From Microbacterium sp. KUDC0406 (GTDB lineage Bacteria; Actinomycetota; Actinomycetes; Actinomycetales; Microbacteriaceae): DNA of 64,000 nucleotides. The DNA lies in the NCBI RefSeq assembly GCF_021582875.1, contig NZ_CP091138.1, forward strand, positions 1,984,001-2,048,000, given 5' to 3'. The notes under the pieces are model-generated. The model ran no database searches, was not told the origin of the DNA, and saw only the letters and a program-made list of their open reading frames with translations. Made by a program: the position numbers and the translations under genes. Of this stretch, positions 1 through 7,727 are shown in pieces (within the stretch, counting starts at the first letter, position 1; each line of letters opens with the position of its first letter).

Positions 1-239
1 AAGAAGCCCTCCCCGCCGATGCCGTCGCGGAACCGCTCCAGCGACACCGGACGGTGACCGTTCGCCGCCAGGAACGGCGTCGACACGGTCTGCGCGTATT
101 CGGCGTACTCCGCCTTCGTGATGCCGCCGCCGTCGGCCGGCCAGACGACGCGATTCGGGCTGGACAGCCCGATCTCGCGTTCGACGTCCTCGCCGGAGTC
201 GGTGTCGGTCACGGTCAGCGTCACGCGCTCAGAGGCCAT
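1..239 (-). CDS. LigD-type DNA polymerase/primase domain protein (N-terminal part, runs off the window)
   Basis: The 79 visible residues begin MASERVTLTVTDTDSGEDV and continue with NRVVWPADGGGITKAEYAEY and RPVSLERFRDGIGGEGFF. This is the opening of the LigD polymerase (archaeo-eukaryotic primase) fold used in bacterial non-homologous end joining: a short sheet, the NP/NR-K/V-V-W/L-P motif, then GxPVTLERxPDG. The catalytic aspartates and any ligase or nuclease domain lie outside the window, so it cannot be said whether this is full LigD or a stand-alone polymerase-domain protein. The ATG at 239 is the first start before the conserved motif. Confidence 0.75.
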   Translation of the reverse strand, partial: MASERVTLTVTDTDSGEDVEREIGLSSPNRVVWPADGGGITKAEYAEYAQTVSTPFLAANGHRPVSLERFRDGIGGEGF

Positions 240-294
240 GCTTCGAGCGTAGGCGGTCCGTGTGCCGAGGCACAGGCCCCTTCGACGCGCGGTC

Positions 295-1290
295 TCAGAC
301 GGCCGCGCGCTCCCGGTCGAGGTCGACGAAGACCGCGGTGTTGTGGTGGTATGCGGCGCGCACCTCGTCCAGCATCCGCTGCTGCTCGTCGGCCGTCAGC
401 ATCGCGCCGAACGCGTCGAGCACCTCTCGGTAGCGGTTCTTGAACGCGTCGATCCCGCCGAGGCCGGAGAAGTCGTAGAACGCCACCCCGTCCGCGTCGA
501 ATCCGAACTGCTTCGCAACCCGCCTGGCGATCACCTGTCCACCGGAGAGGTCGCCGAGATAGCGCGTGTAGTGGTGCGCGATGATGCCGGCGACCCAGCG
601 CTCTCGGGCGATCTCGTTGATGCGGGCCGCGTACGCGGCCGTCGCCGGGGTCGCGCCGGCGGTGTCCCGCCAGGCCGGGCCGCTCAGGTGCACCAGATCC
701 TGTTCGAGAGCCGCCATGCGCCGGAGGGCCTCCGGATGCAGCTCTGCCAGGACCGGATCCTCGAGCAGCTGCGCCGATGCCGCTTCGAGCGCCTCGTACA
801 TGAAGTAGTGCTGGATGACGAGGGCGGTGTAGTCGAGGATGGTGCCCTTGCCCCGCATGATGTCGGCCATGAACGACGCGCCCTCGCTGTCGCCATGGTC
901 GCCCCAGGTCGCCTCGCGGAGTCGCCGTGCGAAGCTCTCGTCGTCGGTCGCGTGCGCACCGTGAGCACCGTGAGGGCCGTTGCCCGCCGGTGCATGCTCC
1001 TGACGCGCCGGCACGCCGAGCTGCTCACAGGCCTGGCGGTAGAGCATCACGACGGCCCGGCGGATCTGCGGGCGCTCGGTGACCTCGCCTCCCGGCCAGA
1101 GCAGTGTCAGATCGTGGACGCCCGAGTCATCCGTGACCCGCCAGGTTCCTCCGCGCGCGTCGAGCGAGCTCATCACGACGGCGGTCGCGCCCGGGTGGCC
1201 GAAGGCGCGTGCGATGAGCAGATTGTCGTCGGTGTGGTCGCCGTTCATGTGCGCGGTGACCGCGCCGATCACAGTGTCGTCGATGATCAT
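295..1290 (-). CDS. DUF2470-heme oxygenase fusion (biliverdin-producing heme oxygenase)
   Basis: The protein has about 331 residues and two domains. Residues 1-100 match the DUF2470 pattern (AHMNGDHTDDNLLIARAFG) found in HugZ-type haem-utilisation proteins. Residues 120-331 are a heme oxygenase domain: REATWGDHGDSEGASFM carries the likely proximal haem histidine, and YLGDLSGGQVIARRVAKQFG is the distal-helix signature. By family it cleaves haem to biliverdin, CO and iron in the cytoplasm. The ATG at 1290 is preferred over an upstream in-frame start at 1332, because the latter would place the iron box inside the coding region. The iron box 18 nt upstream implies induction by iron starvation. 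Most heme oxygenases lack the extra domain. Confidence 0.85.
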   Translation of the reverse strand: MIIDDTVIGAVTAHMNGDHTDDNLLIARAFGHPGATAVVMSSLDARGGTWRVTDDSGVHDLTLLWPGGEVTERPQIRRAVVMLYRQACEQLGVPARQEHAPAGNGPHGAHGAHATDDESFARRLREATWGDHGDSEGASFMADIMRGKGTILDYTALVIQHYFMYEALEAASAQLLEDPVLAELHPEALRRMAALEQDLVHLSGPAWRDTAGATPATAAYAARINEIARERWVAGIIAHHYTRYLGDLSGGQVIARRVAKQFGFDADGVAFYDFSGLGGIDAFKNRYREVLDAFGAMLTADEQQRMLDEVRAAYHHNTAVFVDLDRERAAV

Positions 1291-1307
1291 GGGTCCGCCG
1301 TTCGGGT

Positions 1308-1326
1308 TTAGGTAAGGCTGACCTAC
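1308..1326 (-). promoter_or_regulatory. IdeR/DtxR-type iron box
   Basis: TTAGGTAAGGCTGACCTAC matches 16 of 19 positions of the classical DtxR/IdeR operator TTAGGTTAGGCTAACCTAA. It lies immediately upstream of the heme oxygenase start, consistent with repression by iron-loaded IdeR/DtxR. Confidence 0.8.
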
Positions 1327-1363
1327 ATTCAACCATGCGTGAGCGGCGATGTCGCCCTCTCGA

Positions 1364-2491
1364 TCAGTCCTCCAGGTCGACGGCGAGCACCATCACCGGC
1401 GCGAGCGCGTCCCGCTCCACCGCGATCGAGGGACCGGCGGAGTCCACGATCACTCCGGCCAGCTCAGAGTGGCTGCTCAGCACCTTCGCGAGCTGCTCGG
1501 GCTCGAACGGCATCGGCCGGTCGTCCCGGCCGAGGGCGACGACCTCGAGCGGGTGCGAGAACACCTGCAGGAACCGCTTGCCGTCGGCGGTGTGCGCCTC
1601 GGCGATGCCGACCGGTGCTCCCGTGCTGCCGTCGCTCACCGCGACCCACACCTTCTTCTTCGCGAGCACCTCGCCGATGCGCGCCGCGGTGTCGGACTGA
1701 CGGGGCGCGGAGACGAGGCCCTTGATCGTCATCTCGGAATCGCCCTGATCGAGGGCCTGCTGCAGCAGCTCGGTGGGGAAGACGACCCGATGGGGCGCGG
1801 ACGCGTTGTCGATGATGATGCCGGTGAAGCCGCCGTCGATGACCTGCTGGTAGATGAGACCGACGGGCTGTGCCATCGCCGACGTCGCGGCCGGGTCCTC
1901 CTCGGCATCGACTGCGGCACGCAGCGCCGCCCCCGAACTGAAGGCGAGCAGGAAAGACTTCTCGTCCTCGCGGATGACGGCGACCGACAGCGCCTGCCCG
2001 GCGCCGATCTGCTCGCCCGCGTCGCCGTGCACCCGCAGGTACAGGTGTCCCTGCATCGACTGACGCATGACCCCGAGCAGCTCCTCGTTGCTCGCGCCCT
2101 CGACGATCTCGGCGAGGGCCTCGCGCAGCAGCACGTTGTCCTTCAGCCCCTCGATCGTGTGCGTGTCCTCGGGCGGCAGAGCCGAGGCGAGCGGCAGGCG
2201 CGGCTTCTCGTCCTCGACGACGTTGATCGTGGGCTCGCGTCGCGGCCGCGGGGGCGCGACGACGGGCTCCTCCTGATCCGGGGCTGCGGGCTCGTCGACC
2301 GGAGCCGCGACCTCGGGACCGGCATCCGCGCCGACGCCTCGGAACGCCTGCACCGAGATGCCGACGCTGGGAACGGCGTCCTCCGCCTGTTCCTCGGCTG
2401 GGGCGTCCTCGACGGGAGCGTCGGCGACTGCGGCATCCTCTTCGACGGTGGAGGGATCTGCGGTCTTCTTGCGGCGGGAGAACAGGGCCAT
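1364..2491 (-). CDS. SseB-family protein
   Basis: A 375-residue soluble protein starting MALFSRRKKTADPSTVEED, followed by an acidic, alanine-rich linker of about 120 residues. It then has two SseB-like alpha/beta segments: NVLLREALAEIVEGASNEEL with GHLYLRVHGDAG, and a C-terminal half with VWVAVSDGSTGAPVGIAEA and GVIVDSAGPSIAVERD. SseB-domain proteins are widespread in actinobacteria and have no settled function. The ATG at 2491 fits the family better than an upstream in-frame start at 2515. No membrane segment is visible. It is separated from the next gene by family A repeats. Confidence 0.7.
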   Translation of the reverse strand: MALFSRRKKTADPSTVEEDAAVADAPVEDAPAEEQAEDAVPSVGISVQAFRGVGADAGPEVAAPVDEPAAPDQEEPVVAPPRPRREPTINVVEDEKPRLPLASALPPEDTHTIEGLKDNVLLREALAEIVEGASNEELLGVMRQSMQGHLYLRVHGDAGEQIGAGQALSVAVIREDEKSFLLAFSSGAALRAAVDAEEDPAATSAMAQPVGLIYQQVIDGGFTGIIIDNASAPHRVVFPTELLQQALDQGDSEMTIKGLVSAPRQSDTAARIGEVLAKKKVWVAVSDGSTGAPVGIAEAHTADGKRFLQVFSHPLEVVALGRDDRPMPFEPEQLAKVLSSHSELAGVIVDSAGPSIAVERDALAPVMVLAVDLED

Positions 2492-2518
2492 ATGTGTCAG
2501 CCTAACCGCCCTCACCCC

Positions 2519-2693
2519 GGGTCGTTGAGCGAGCCCGGGTCGTTGAGCGAGCGAGGAACGAGCGAGACGAAACGCTCCAGGTCGCGTGAGAGCGTTTCGT
2601 CTCGCTTCGCTCGCTCAACGAGCAACGGGGTGTCAGAGCTTCGGGTGACCTGAGAGCGTTTCGTCTCGCTTCGCTCGCTCAACGAGCAGCGGG
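2519..2693. repeat. Family A palindromic repeats, intergenic cluster with a tandem duplication
   Basis: The stretch begins with two left half-units (GTCGTTGAGCGAGC) and is followed by two right half-units (CGTTTCGTCTCGCTTCGCTC). The right half-unit and its flank are duplicated over about 62 nt (roughly 2586-2648 and 2651-2710). The duplicated block includes a GTCAGAGCTTCG copy that repeats the pcrA stop-codon region. No gene is seen here. Confidence 0.85.
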
Positions 2694-2695
2694 GG

Positions 2696-5175
2696 TCAGA
2701 GCTTCGTGATCGGCGCGATCTTGATCAGCAGCTTCTTCTGTCCGGCGGTGTCGAAGCGCACGTGCGCGATGCGCTTCGCGCCTTCGCCGGTGACGGCCTC
2801 GACGCGCCCCTCACCGAAGTCGTCGTGCCGGATGCGATCACCGGCTGCGAGCTCGAGGTCGCCGTTGTCGCGCACCTTCGCCGTGACCTTGTTCGGGAAC
2901 TTGTCCATCGCGGTGGACAGCGGCGCGAGGCGCTTCTCCAGCGGCTGTGCGGCGAAGCGGTCGCGGCTGCCCCCAGCGCCCTGGCGGCGCGCATTCAGGG
3001 CGCGGGACTGCATACCGCCGCGGGAGTTCACATCGCCCGGCGACTGCCGCCAGTCGATGAGGTCGGCGGGGATCTCCTGCAGGAACCGGCTCGGCATCGC
3101 CACCGACACCTCGCCGAACTGCGCGCGGGTCATCGCCAGCGACAGGTGCAGCCGCTTGCGGGCGCGGGTGATGCCGACGTAGAACAGCCGGCGCTCCTCC
3201 TGCGGCCCGCCGGGCTCGCCCGCAGAGATGCGATGCGGAATGAGGTCCTCCTCGACGCCGGTGACGAACACCGCGTCGTACTCCAGGCCCTTCGCGGTAT
3301 GCATCGTCATCAGCGACACCGTGCCCGACTCGTCGTCGAGGTCATCGGCATCCGACACCAGCGCGACCTCGGTGAGGAAGTCGACCAGCGTGCCGTCGGG
3401 GTTGTTCCGCGCGAAGTCGCGGGTGACCGCGACGAACTCGTCGAGGTTCTCGAGACGCGCCTCGTCCTGCGGGTCGCGGCTGCGGCGCAGCGCGTCGAAG
3501 TAGCCGCTCTTCTCGAGCAGCAGCGACAGTCCCTCGGCCACCGACGTCGCCGAGGGCACCTCGCCGGAAGCCGGCAGCATGATCGCCGTCGCCTCGCTGA
3601 GCACCTGGTCGAGCTGCCCGATCGCGGCCTGCAGCTTCGGACCGACCCCCAGCTGCGTCGGGTGCGACAGCGCCTCGCGGAACGTGATCCCCTGCTCCTC
3701 GGCGAAGCGCGCGATCGCCGTCTCGGTGACGTCGCCGATGCCGCGCCGGGGCTTGTTCAGGATGCGGCGCAGCGACATCTCGTCGGCGGGGTTGGCGACC
3801 GAGACGAGATAGGCCAGGGCGTCCTTGATCTCGGCGCGCTCGTAGAACTTGGTGCCGCCCATGATCTTGTACGGCACGGCGGCGCGGATGAAGATCTCCT
3901 CCAGCGCACGCGACTGCGAGTTGGTGCGGTAGAACACCGCCATCTCGGAGTACGGCATGCCCGCACGGCGCAGCGACTCCACCTCGTCGGCCACGAACTG
4001 CGCCTCGTCGTGCTGGGAGTACCCGGTGAAGCCGACGATCTTCTCGCCGTCGCCTTTGTCGCTCCAGAGCTTCTTGTCCTTGCGGTCGAAGTTGTTGCCG
4101 ATCACCGAGTTGGCGGCGGAGAGGATGTTCTGCGTCGAGCGGTAGTTCTGCTCGAGCAGCACCACCTTCGCCCCGGGAAGTCGCGCTCGAACTCGCTGAT
4201 GTTGCGGATGTCGGCGCCGCGGAAGGCGTAGATCGACTGGTCGGAGTCGCCGACGACGGTGAGCGACGCGCCCGGTTCGGATTCCCCGGTCGTTGAGCGA
4301 GCGGAGCGAGACGAAACGTCCTCCACGAGCACGAGAGGCCGGTCATCGCGTTTCGTCTCGTCGCTGCGCTCCTCGCTCAACGACCGGAAAACGCCTTCGC
4401 CCTGCACGGGCCGCGTGAGCTCGTGGATGAGCGCGTACTGGGCGTGGTTGGTGTCCTGGTACTCGTCGACGAGGATGTGCCGGAACCGTCGCCGATAGGT
4501 GTCGGCGACGTGCGGGAACGCCCGGAACAGGTACACCGTCTGCCCGATCAGATCGTCGAAGTCGAAGGCGTTCGCCTTCTGCAGCCGGCGCTGGTAGTCG
4601 GCGAAGATCTCGGCGAACAGCCGCTCGGCCGGGTCGTTCATGTTCGCGTCTCGGGAGTACGACTCGGCATCCTGCAGCTCGTTCTTGAGCTTCGAGATGC
4701 GCCCCTGCACGGATGCCGGGGTGAGACCGTAGGCATCGGCCTCGTGCTCCTTGACGAGTCGCTTGATGAGGGCGCGCGAGTCGCCGGAATCGTAGATGGT
4801 GAAGTTCTGCGTGAACCCGAACTGCCCGGCCTCGCGGCGCAGGATGCGCACGCAGGCGGAGTGGAAGGTCGAGATCCACATGCCGCGCGCTGCGTCACCG
4901 ACCAGCCCCTGAACGCGCTCGCGCATCTCACCGGCCGCCTTGTTGGTGAAGGTGATCGCCAGGATCTGGCTCGGCCAGGCCTCACGGTTTCGCAGCAGCA
5001 GCGCGATGCGGCGGGTGAGCACGCTGGTCTTGCCCGAGCCGGCGCCGGCCACGATCAGCAGCGCCGGGCCGCGGTGCGTCACCGCGTCGAGCTGCTGCGG
5101 GTTGAGTCCGGCGAGCAGGGCGTCGGTCCCCTGCGGGCCGGCGGATGCGGGGACGATGAGGGGCGCTTCTGTCAT
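2696..5175 (-). CDS. pcrA: ATP-dependent DNA helicase PcrA/UvrD (one frameshift, one in-frame repeat insertion)
   Basis: Superfamily 1A 3'-5' helicase of DNA repair and replication restart. Visible motifs: NPQQLDAV (Q motif), AGAGSGKT at residues 43-50 (Walker A), AITFTNKAAGEMRERV, DEYQDTNHAQYAL (Walker B), VVGDSDQSIYAFRG (motif III), EQNYRSTQNIL (motif IV), TMHTAKGLEYDAVF (motif V) and GITRARKRLHLS (motif VI). The C-terminal GDRIRHDDFGEGRV and KLLIKIAPITKL are typical of PcrA. A single missing base in a C run at 4171-4174 breaks the frame at DFPG/AKVVLLEQNYRS; both halves are otherwise intact, so a sequencing error is likely. A family A repeat adds about 35 residues (FRSLSEERSDETKRDD to VSSRSARSTT) between Walker B and motif III, without breaking the frame. 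Confidence 0.92.
4284..4387. repeat. Family A repeat inserted in frame inside pcrA
   Basis: The left half GTCGTTGAGCGAGCGGAGCG and the inverted right half ending CTCGCTCAACGACC flank a 35-nt centre. Read on the minus strand it encodes SLSEERSDETKR, a centre, and VSSRSARSTT. It lies between LTRPVQGEG and ASLTVVGDSDQS, where PcrA homologues have a variable surface loop. Confidence 0.9.
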
Positions 5176-5221
5176 GGCCCTTCGAGTCTAGATCGCCCCT
5201 CCGACGCTCTCGCCCGCCGGG

Positions 5222-5227
5222 TAGGAT
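5222..5227 (+). promoter_or_regulatory. Probable -10 box (TAGGAT)
   Basis: TAGGAT matches the TANNNT actinobacterial -10 pattern and lies 40 nt before the next plus-strand gene, which has a GGAGG ribosome site. No clear -35 was assigned. Confidence 0.45.
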
Positions 5228-5266
5228 CGAGAAGACGAAGCGGTTCCGCTGTGCGGAGGTGACGAC

Positions 5267-5662
5267 ATGATCCGTGTTCTCGACGAAGACCAGTGCTTCA
5301 GCCTGATGGCGTCCACGACCGTTGCGCGGATCGGGTTCCTGCACGACGGACGCATGGAGATCATTCCCGTCAACTTCCTGGTCCGTGATCGTCTCCTGAC
5401 CTTCCGGGTCAGCGAGGACGGCATCCTCGCCTCGCTGCCGGAACAGCCCGATGTCGCCTTCGAGGTCGACCATCTCGACGACCTCGCCGGCGCCGCGTGG
5501 AGCGTTCTGATGAGCGGACGCGTGGAGCCGATCGATCCCAGCGAGGTGAACAGCGGCGACGCCGCCCGCACCCGCCCCTGGGCCGGCGGGACGCGCGAGC
5601 TCTGGCTGCGCTTCGTCCCCGAGCGCGTCTCCGGCCGCTCGGTGCGCCGCGACTACGACTAG
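5267..5662 (+). CDS. Pyridoxamine 5'-phosphate oxidase-like flavin/F420-binding protein
   Basis: A 131-residue protein of the split-barrel PNPOx-like family: LDEDQCFSLMASTTVARIGFL opens the barrel, followed by IIPVNFLVRDRLLTFRVSEDG and VAFEVDHLDDLAGAAWSVLMSGRVEPI. The C-terminus (ELWLRFVPERVSGRSVRRDY) is typical of the small actinobacterial members. Family members bind FMN or F420 and act as oxidoreductases, mostly of unknown substrate. GGAGG lies 7 nt before the ATG. Its stop codon overlaps the stop of the convergent gene by 4 nt. Confidence 0.8.
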   Translation: MIRVLDEDQCFSLMASTTVARIGFLHDGRMEIIPVNFLVRDRLLTFRVSEDGILASLPEQPDVAFEVDHLDDLAGAAWSVLMSGRVEPIDPSEVNSGDAARTRPWAGGTRELWLRFVPERVSGRSVRRDYD

Positions 5663-6690
5663 CGGCGGAAGAACGCGACGCCGAGGTCGGGATGGTCGAC
5701 GAACACGCCGTCGACGCCGGTGCGGGCGATCGCGTCCCACTCCGCCTCGTATTCGCCGAACGCCGCCTTGCCGCCGTGGCCGCGATAGGCGGCGTCCAGG
5801 AAGTGGTTCTCGGGGCGGCAGGTCCAGGTGAACACGCGCAGCCCCCGAGCATGGGCGTGATCCACCAGAGCGGTGCCCTTCGACAGGCTCGGGGCCCCGG
5901 GCAGCAGCATCTTCTTGTTCACGCTGATCCCGTCGACGGTGCCGGCCAGCCGGTCGAGACCTGTCGGCTCCATCTCGGACCGGTAGGTCGGCGCCGCTCG
6001 GCCCAGTGCGGCGACCTGATCGAACGGCTTGCCCGCCGCCTCGACGAGGTAGATGTACGACGCGGAGACGCCCTGCTGACGCAGTCGGTGCAGCACGGTC
6101 TGCTCGAAGGACTCGACGATCAGCGGCAGTTCGCCGTCCGCCCATCCGGCGGCACGCAGGTCGCGCACGATCAGCGGCACCAGGTCGAGCCCGATGCCCT
6201 CGAAGTAGGTGGCGTGCTTGATCTCGAGCACCACGCCGATCTCGCGGCCGTGCTCGACCGAGCCGGCCCGCACCAGGTCGAGCAGATCGGTCAGGCGCAG
6301 GATCGGCTGGGCACCGTCGAAGCTGGCGCTGGACGGGCGCAGTTTCGGCAGCCGCTCCCTGGTGCGCAGCGTGCTCAGCTCGGCCCAGGTGAAGTCCTCG
6401 GTGAACCAGCCGGTGTGCGCCTCGCCGTCGACCCTCTTCGTGGTGCGGCGATCCGCGAACTCGGGATGCTCCGCGACATCCGTCGTGCCGGAGATGTCGT
6501 TCTCGTGCCGGATGACGAGCACGCCGTCGCGGGTCGCGACGATGTCGGGCTCGACGGCGTCGACCCCCATCGCGAGCGCGAGCTCGTACGAGGAACGGCT
6601 GTGCTCGGGGCGGTAGCCGGGGGCACCGCGATGCCCGATGACGAGCGGAGATCTCCTGGCCACGCTTTCAGCGTAAAGCACCCCGTTCAT
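5659..6690 (-). CDS. Glycerophosphodiester phosphodiesterase family protein
   Basis: A 343-residue GDPD/GlpQ-type enzyme. The catalytic signature VIGHRGAPGYRPEHSRSSY is near residue 17, followed by GVDAVEPDIVATRDGVLVIRHE (metal-binding E/D and second histidine) and VVLEIKH. HARGLRVFTWTCRPEN and GVDGVFVDHPD close the TIM barrel. By family it hydrolyses glycerophosphodiesters to glycerol-3-phosphate and an alcohol. No lipobox or convincing signal peptide is visible, so the location is uncertain. GGAGG lies 6 nt before the ATG, which supports this start. Confidence 0.88.
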   Translation of the reverse strand: MNGVLYAESVARRSPLVIGHRGAPGYRPEHSRSSYELALAMGVDAVEPDIVATRDGVLVIRHENDISGTTDVAEHPEFADRRTTKRVDGEAHTGWFTEDFTWAELSTLRTRERLPKLRPSSASFDGAQPILRLTDLLDLVRAGSVEHGREIGVVLEIKHATYFEGIGLDLVPLIVRDLRAAGWADGELPLIVESFEQTVLHRLRQQGVSASYIYLVEAAGKPFDQVAALGRAAPTYRSEMEPTGLDRLAGTVDGISVNKKMLLPGAPSLSKGTALVDHAHARGLRVFTWTCRPENHFLDAAYRGHGGKAAFGEYEAEWDAIARTGVDGVFVDHPDLGVAFFRR

Positions 6691-6702
6691 AGAGAACCTC
6701 CG

Positions 6703-6708
6703 TAGACT
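6703..6708 (+). promoter_or_regulatory. Probable -10 box (TAGACT) of the BI-1 gene
   Basis: TAGACT fits TANNNT and sits about 55 nt upstream of the start, giving a leader of roughly 45 nt that carries the AGGAG ribosome site. Confidence 0.4.
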
Positions 6709-6762
6709 TGTCGGACACTGACCGATCCCCCGGGACCGATCCCCTCAGGAGTGATCCGCACC

Positions 6763-7674
6763 ATGAGCAGCAACTTCGCTTTCAACAACCCGGCGTTCCA
6801 GCAGCAGGACCCGCGCAAGGCCGCGACGTATCCCGGTGCGCCTCAGAACGGCACGTACGCACCGCCGCCCGCTCCGACCGCGGCCCAGGCCGCCGCCGTG
6901 AACGCGAATCTCGAGGGCATGTACGCCGCCCCCGCGGCCGGCGCGATCGAGACCGACCGGATGACGGTCGAGGACACGATCTGGAAGACCGTCGGCCTGT
7001 TCGCGATCCTCGTGGCCACCGCCGTCGTCGGCTGGATCTGGACCGCGACGAGCTTCTACAACACGGGCGAGGCGAACCTCGTGCCGTGGATCGTCGGCGC
7101 ACTGGGCGGCTTCGTCCTCGCGCTGGTCGTCATGTTCACCTCGCGCAAGAAGGTGCGTCCGGCGCTCATCTTCGGCTACGCGGCTTTCGAGGGTCTGTTC
7201 ATCGGCGCGATCTCGGCCTGGTTCGAGATCATCTGGCCGGGCATCGTCATGCAGGCCACGCTCGCGACCCTCGCGGTCGTCGGTGTCACGCTCGCCCTGT
7301 TCGCCAGTGGCAAGGTGCGGGCATCCGCGAAGATGACCAAGATCGTCATGATCGCGATGTTCGGGTACCTGGCCTTCTCGCTCCTGAACCTCATCCTGAT
7401 GTGGACCAACGTCCTGCCGCAGGAGCTGATGTTCGGCATGCGGAGCGCGCCCAGCCCGCTCTTCGGCATCCCGTGGGGCGTCATCATCGGCATCCTCGTC
7501 GTCTTCATGGCCGCGTACTCGCTGGTTCTCGACTTCGACCAGATTCAGCAGGGTGTGCGCAACGGGGCGCCCCGCAAGTACGGCTGGCTCGGCGGCTTCG
7601 GCATCATGGTCACCGTCGTGTGGCTGTACGTCGAGATCCTGCGCATGCTGGCCATCCTGCGCGGCAACAACTAG
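6763..7674 (+). CDS. Bax inhibitor-1/YccA family membrane protein
   Basis: A 303-residue protein. Its N-terminal 65 residues are cytoplasmic and rich in Ala, Pro and Gln (FNNPAFQQQDPRKAATY). Seven hydrophobic segments follow from TVGLFAILVATAVVGWIW to MVTVVWLYVEILRMLAILRG. The pattern, including FEGLFIGAIS and LDFDQIQQGV (the acidic residues of the family's pH-sensing pair), matches actinobacterial BI-1-like proteins. Relatives are proposed calcium-leak channels; the bacterial role is not settled. The ATG at 6763 has AGGAG 11 nt upstream. A GTG at 6751 would overlap that site and is less likely. Confidence 0.85.
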   Translation: MSSNFAFNNPAFQQQDPRKAATYPGAPQNGTYAPPPAPTAAQAAAVNANLEGMYAAPAAGAIETDRMTVEDTIWKTVGLFAILVATAVVGWIWTATSFYNTGEANLVPWIVGALGGFVLALVVMFTSRKKVRPALIFGYAAFEGLFIGAISAWFEIIWPGIVMQATLATLAVVGVTLALFASGKVRASAKMTKIVMIAMFGYLAFSLLNLILMWTNVLPQELMFGMRSAPSPLFGIPWGVIIGILVVFMAAYSLVLDFDQIQQGVRNGAPRKYGWLGGFGIMVTVVWLYVEILRMLAILRGNN

Positions 7675-7687
7675 ACACGACATCGCG

Positions 7688-7719
7688 AAAGGGCCGCTCT
7701 CCTCGGAGGGCGGCCCTTT
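7688..7719. terminator. Bidirectional hairpin terminator
   Basis: AAAGGGCCG pairs with CGGCCCTTT around a 14-nt loop, with further pairing possible inside the loop. It lies between the ends of the convergent BI-1 and ECF sigma genes. Confidence 0.75.
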
Positions 7720-7727
7720 CCGCATCC

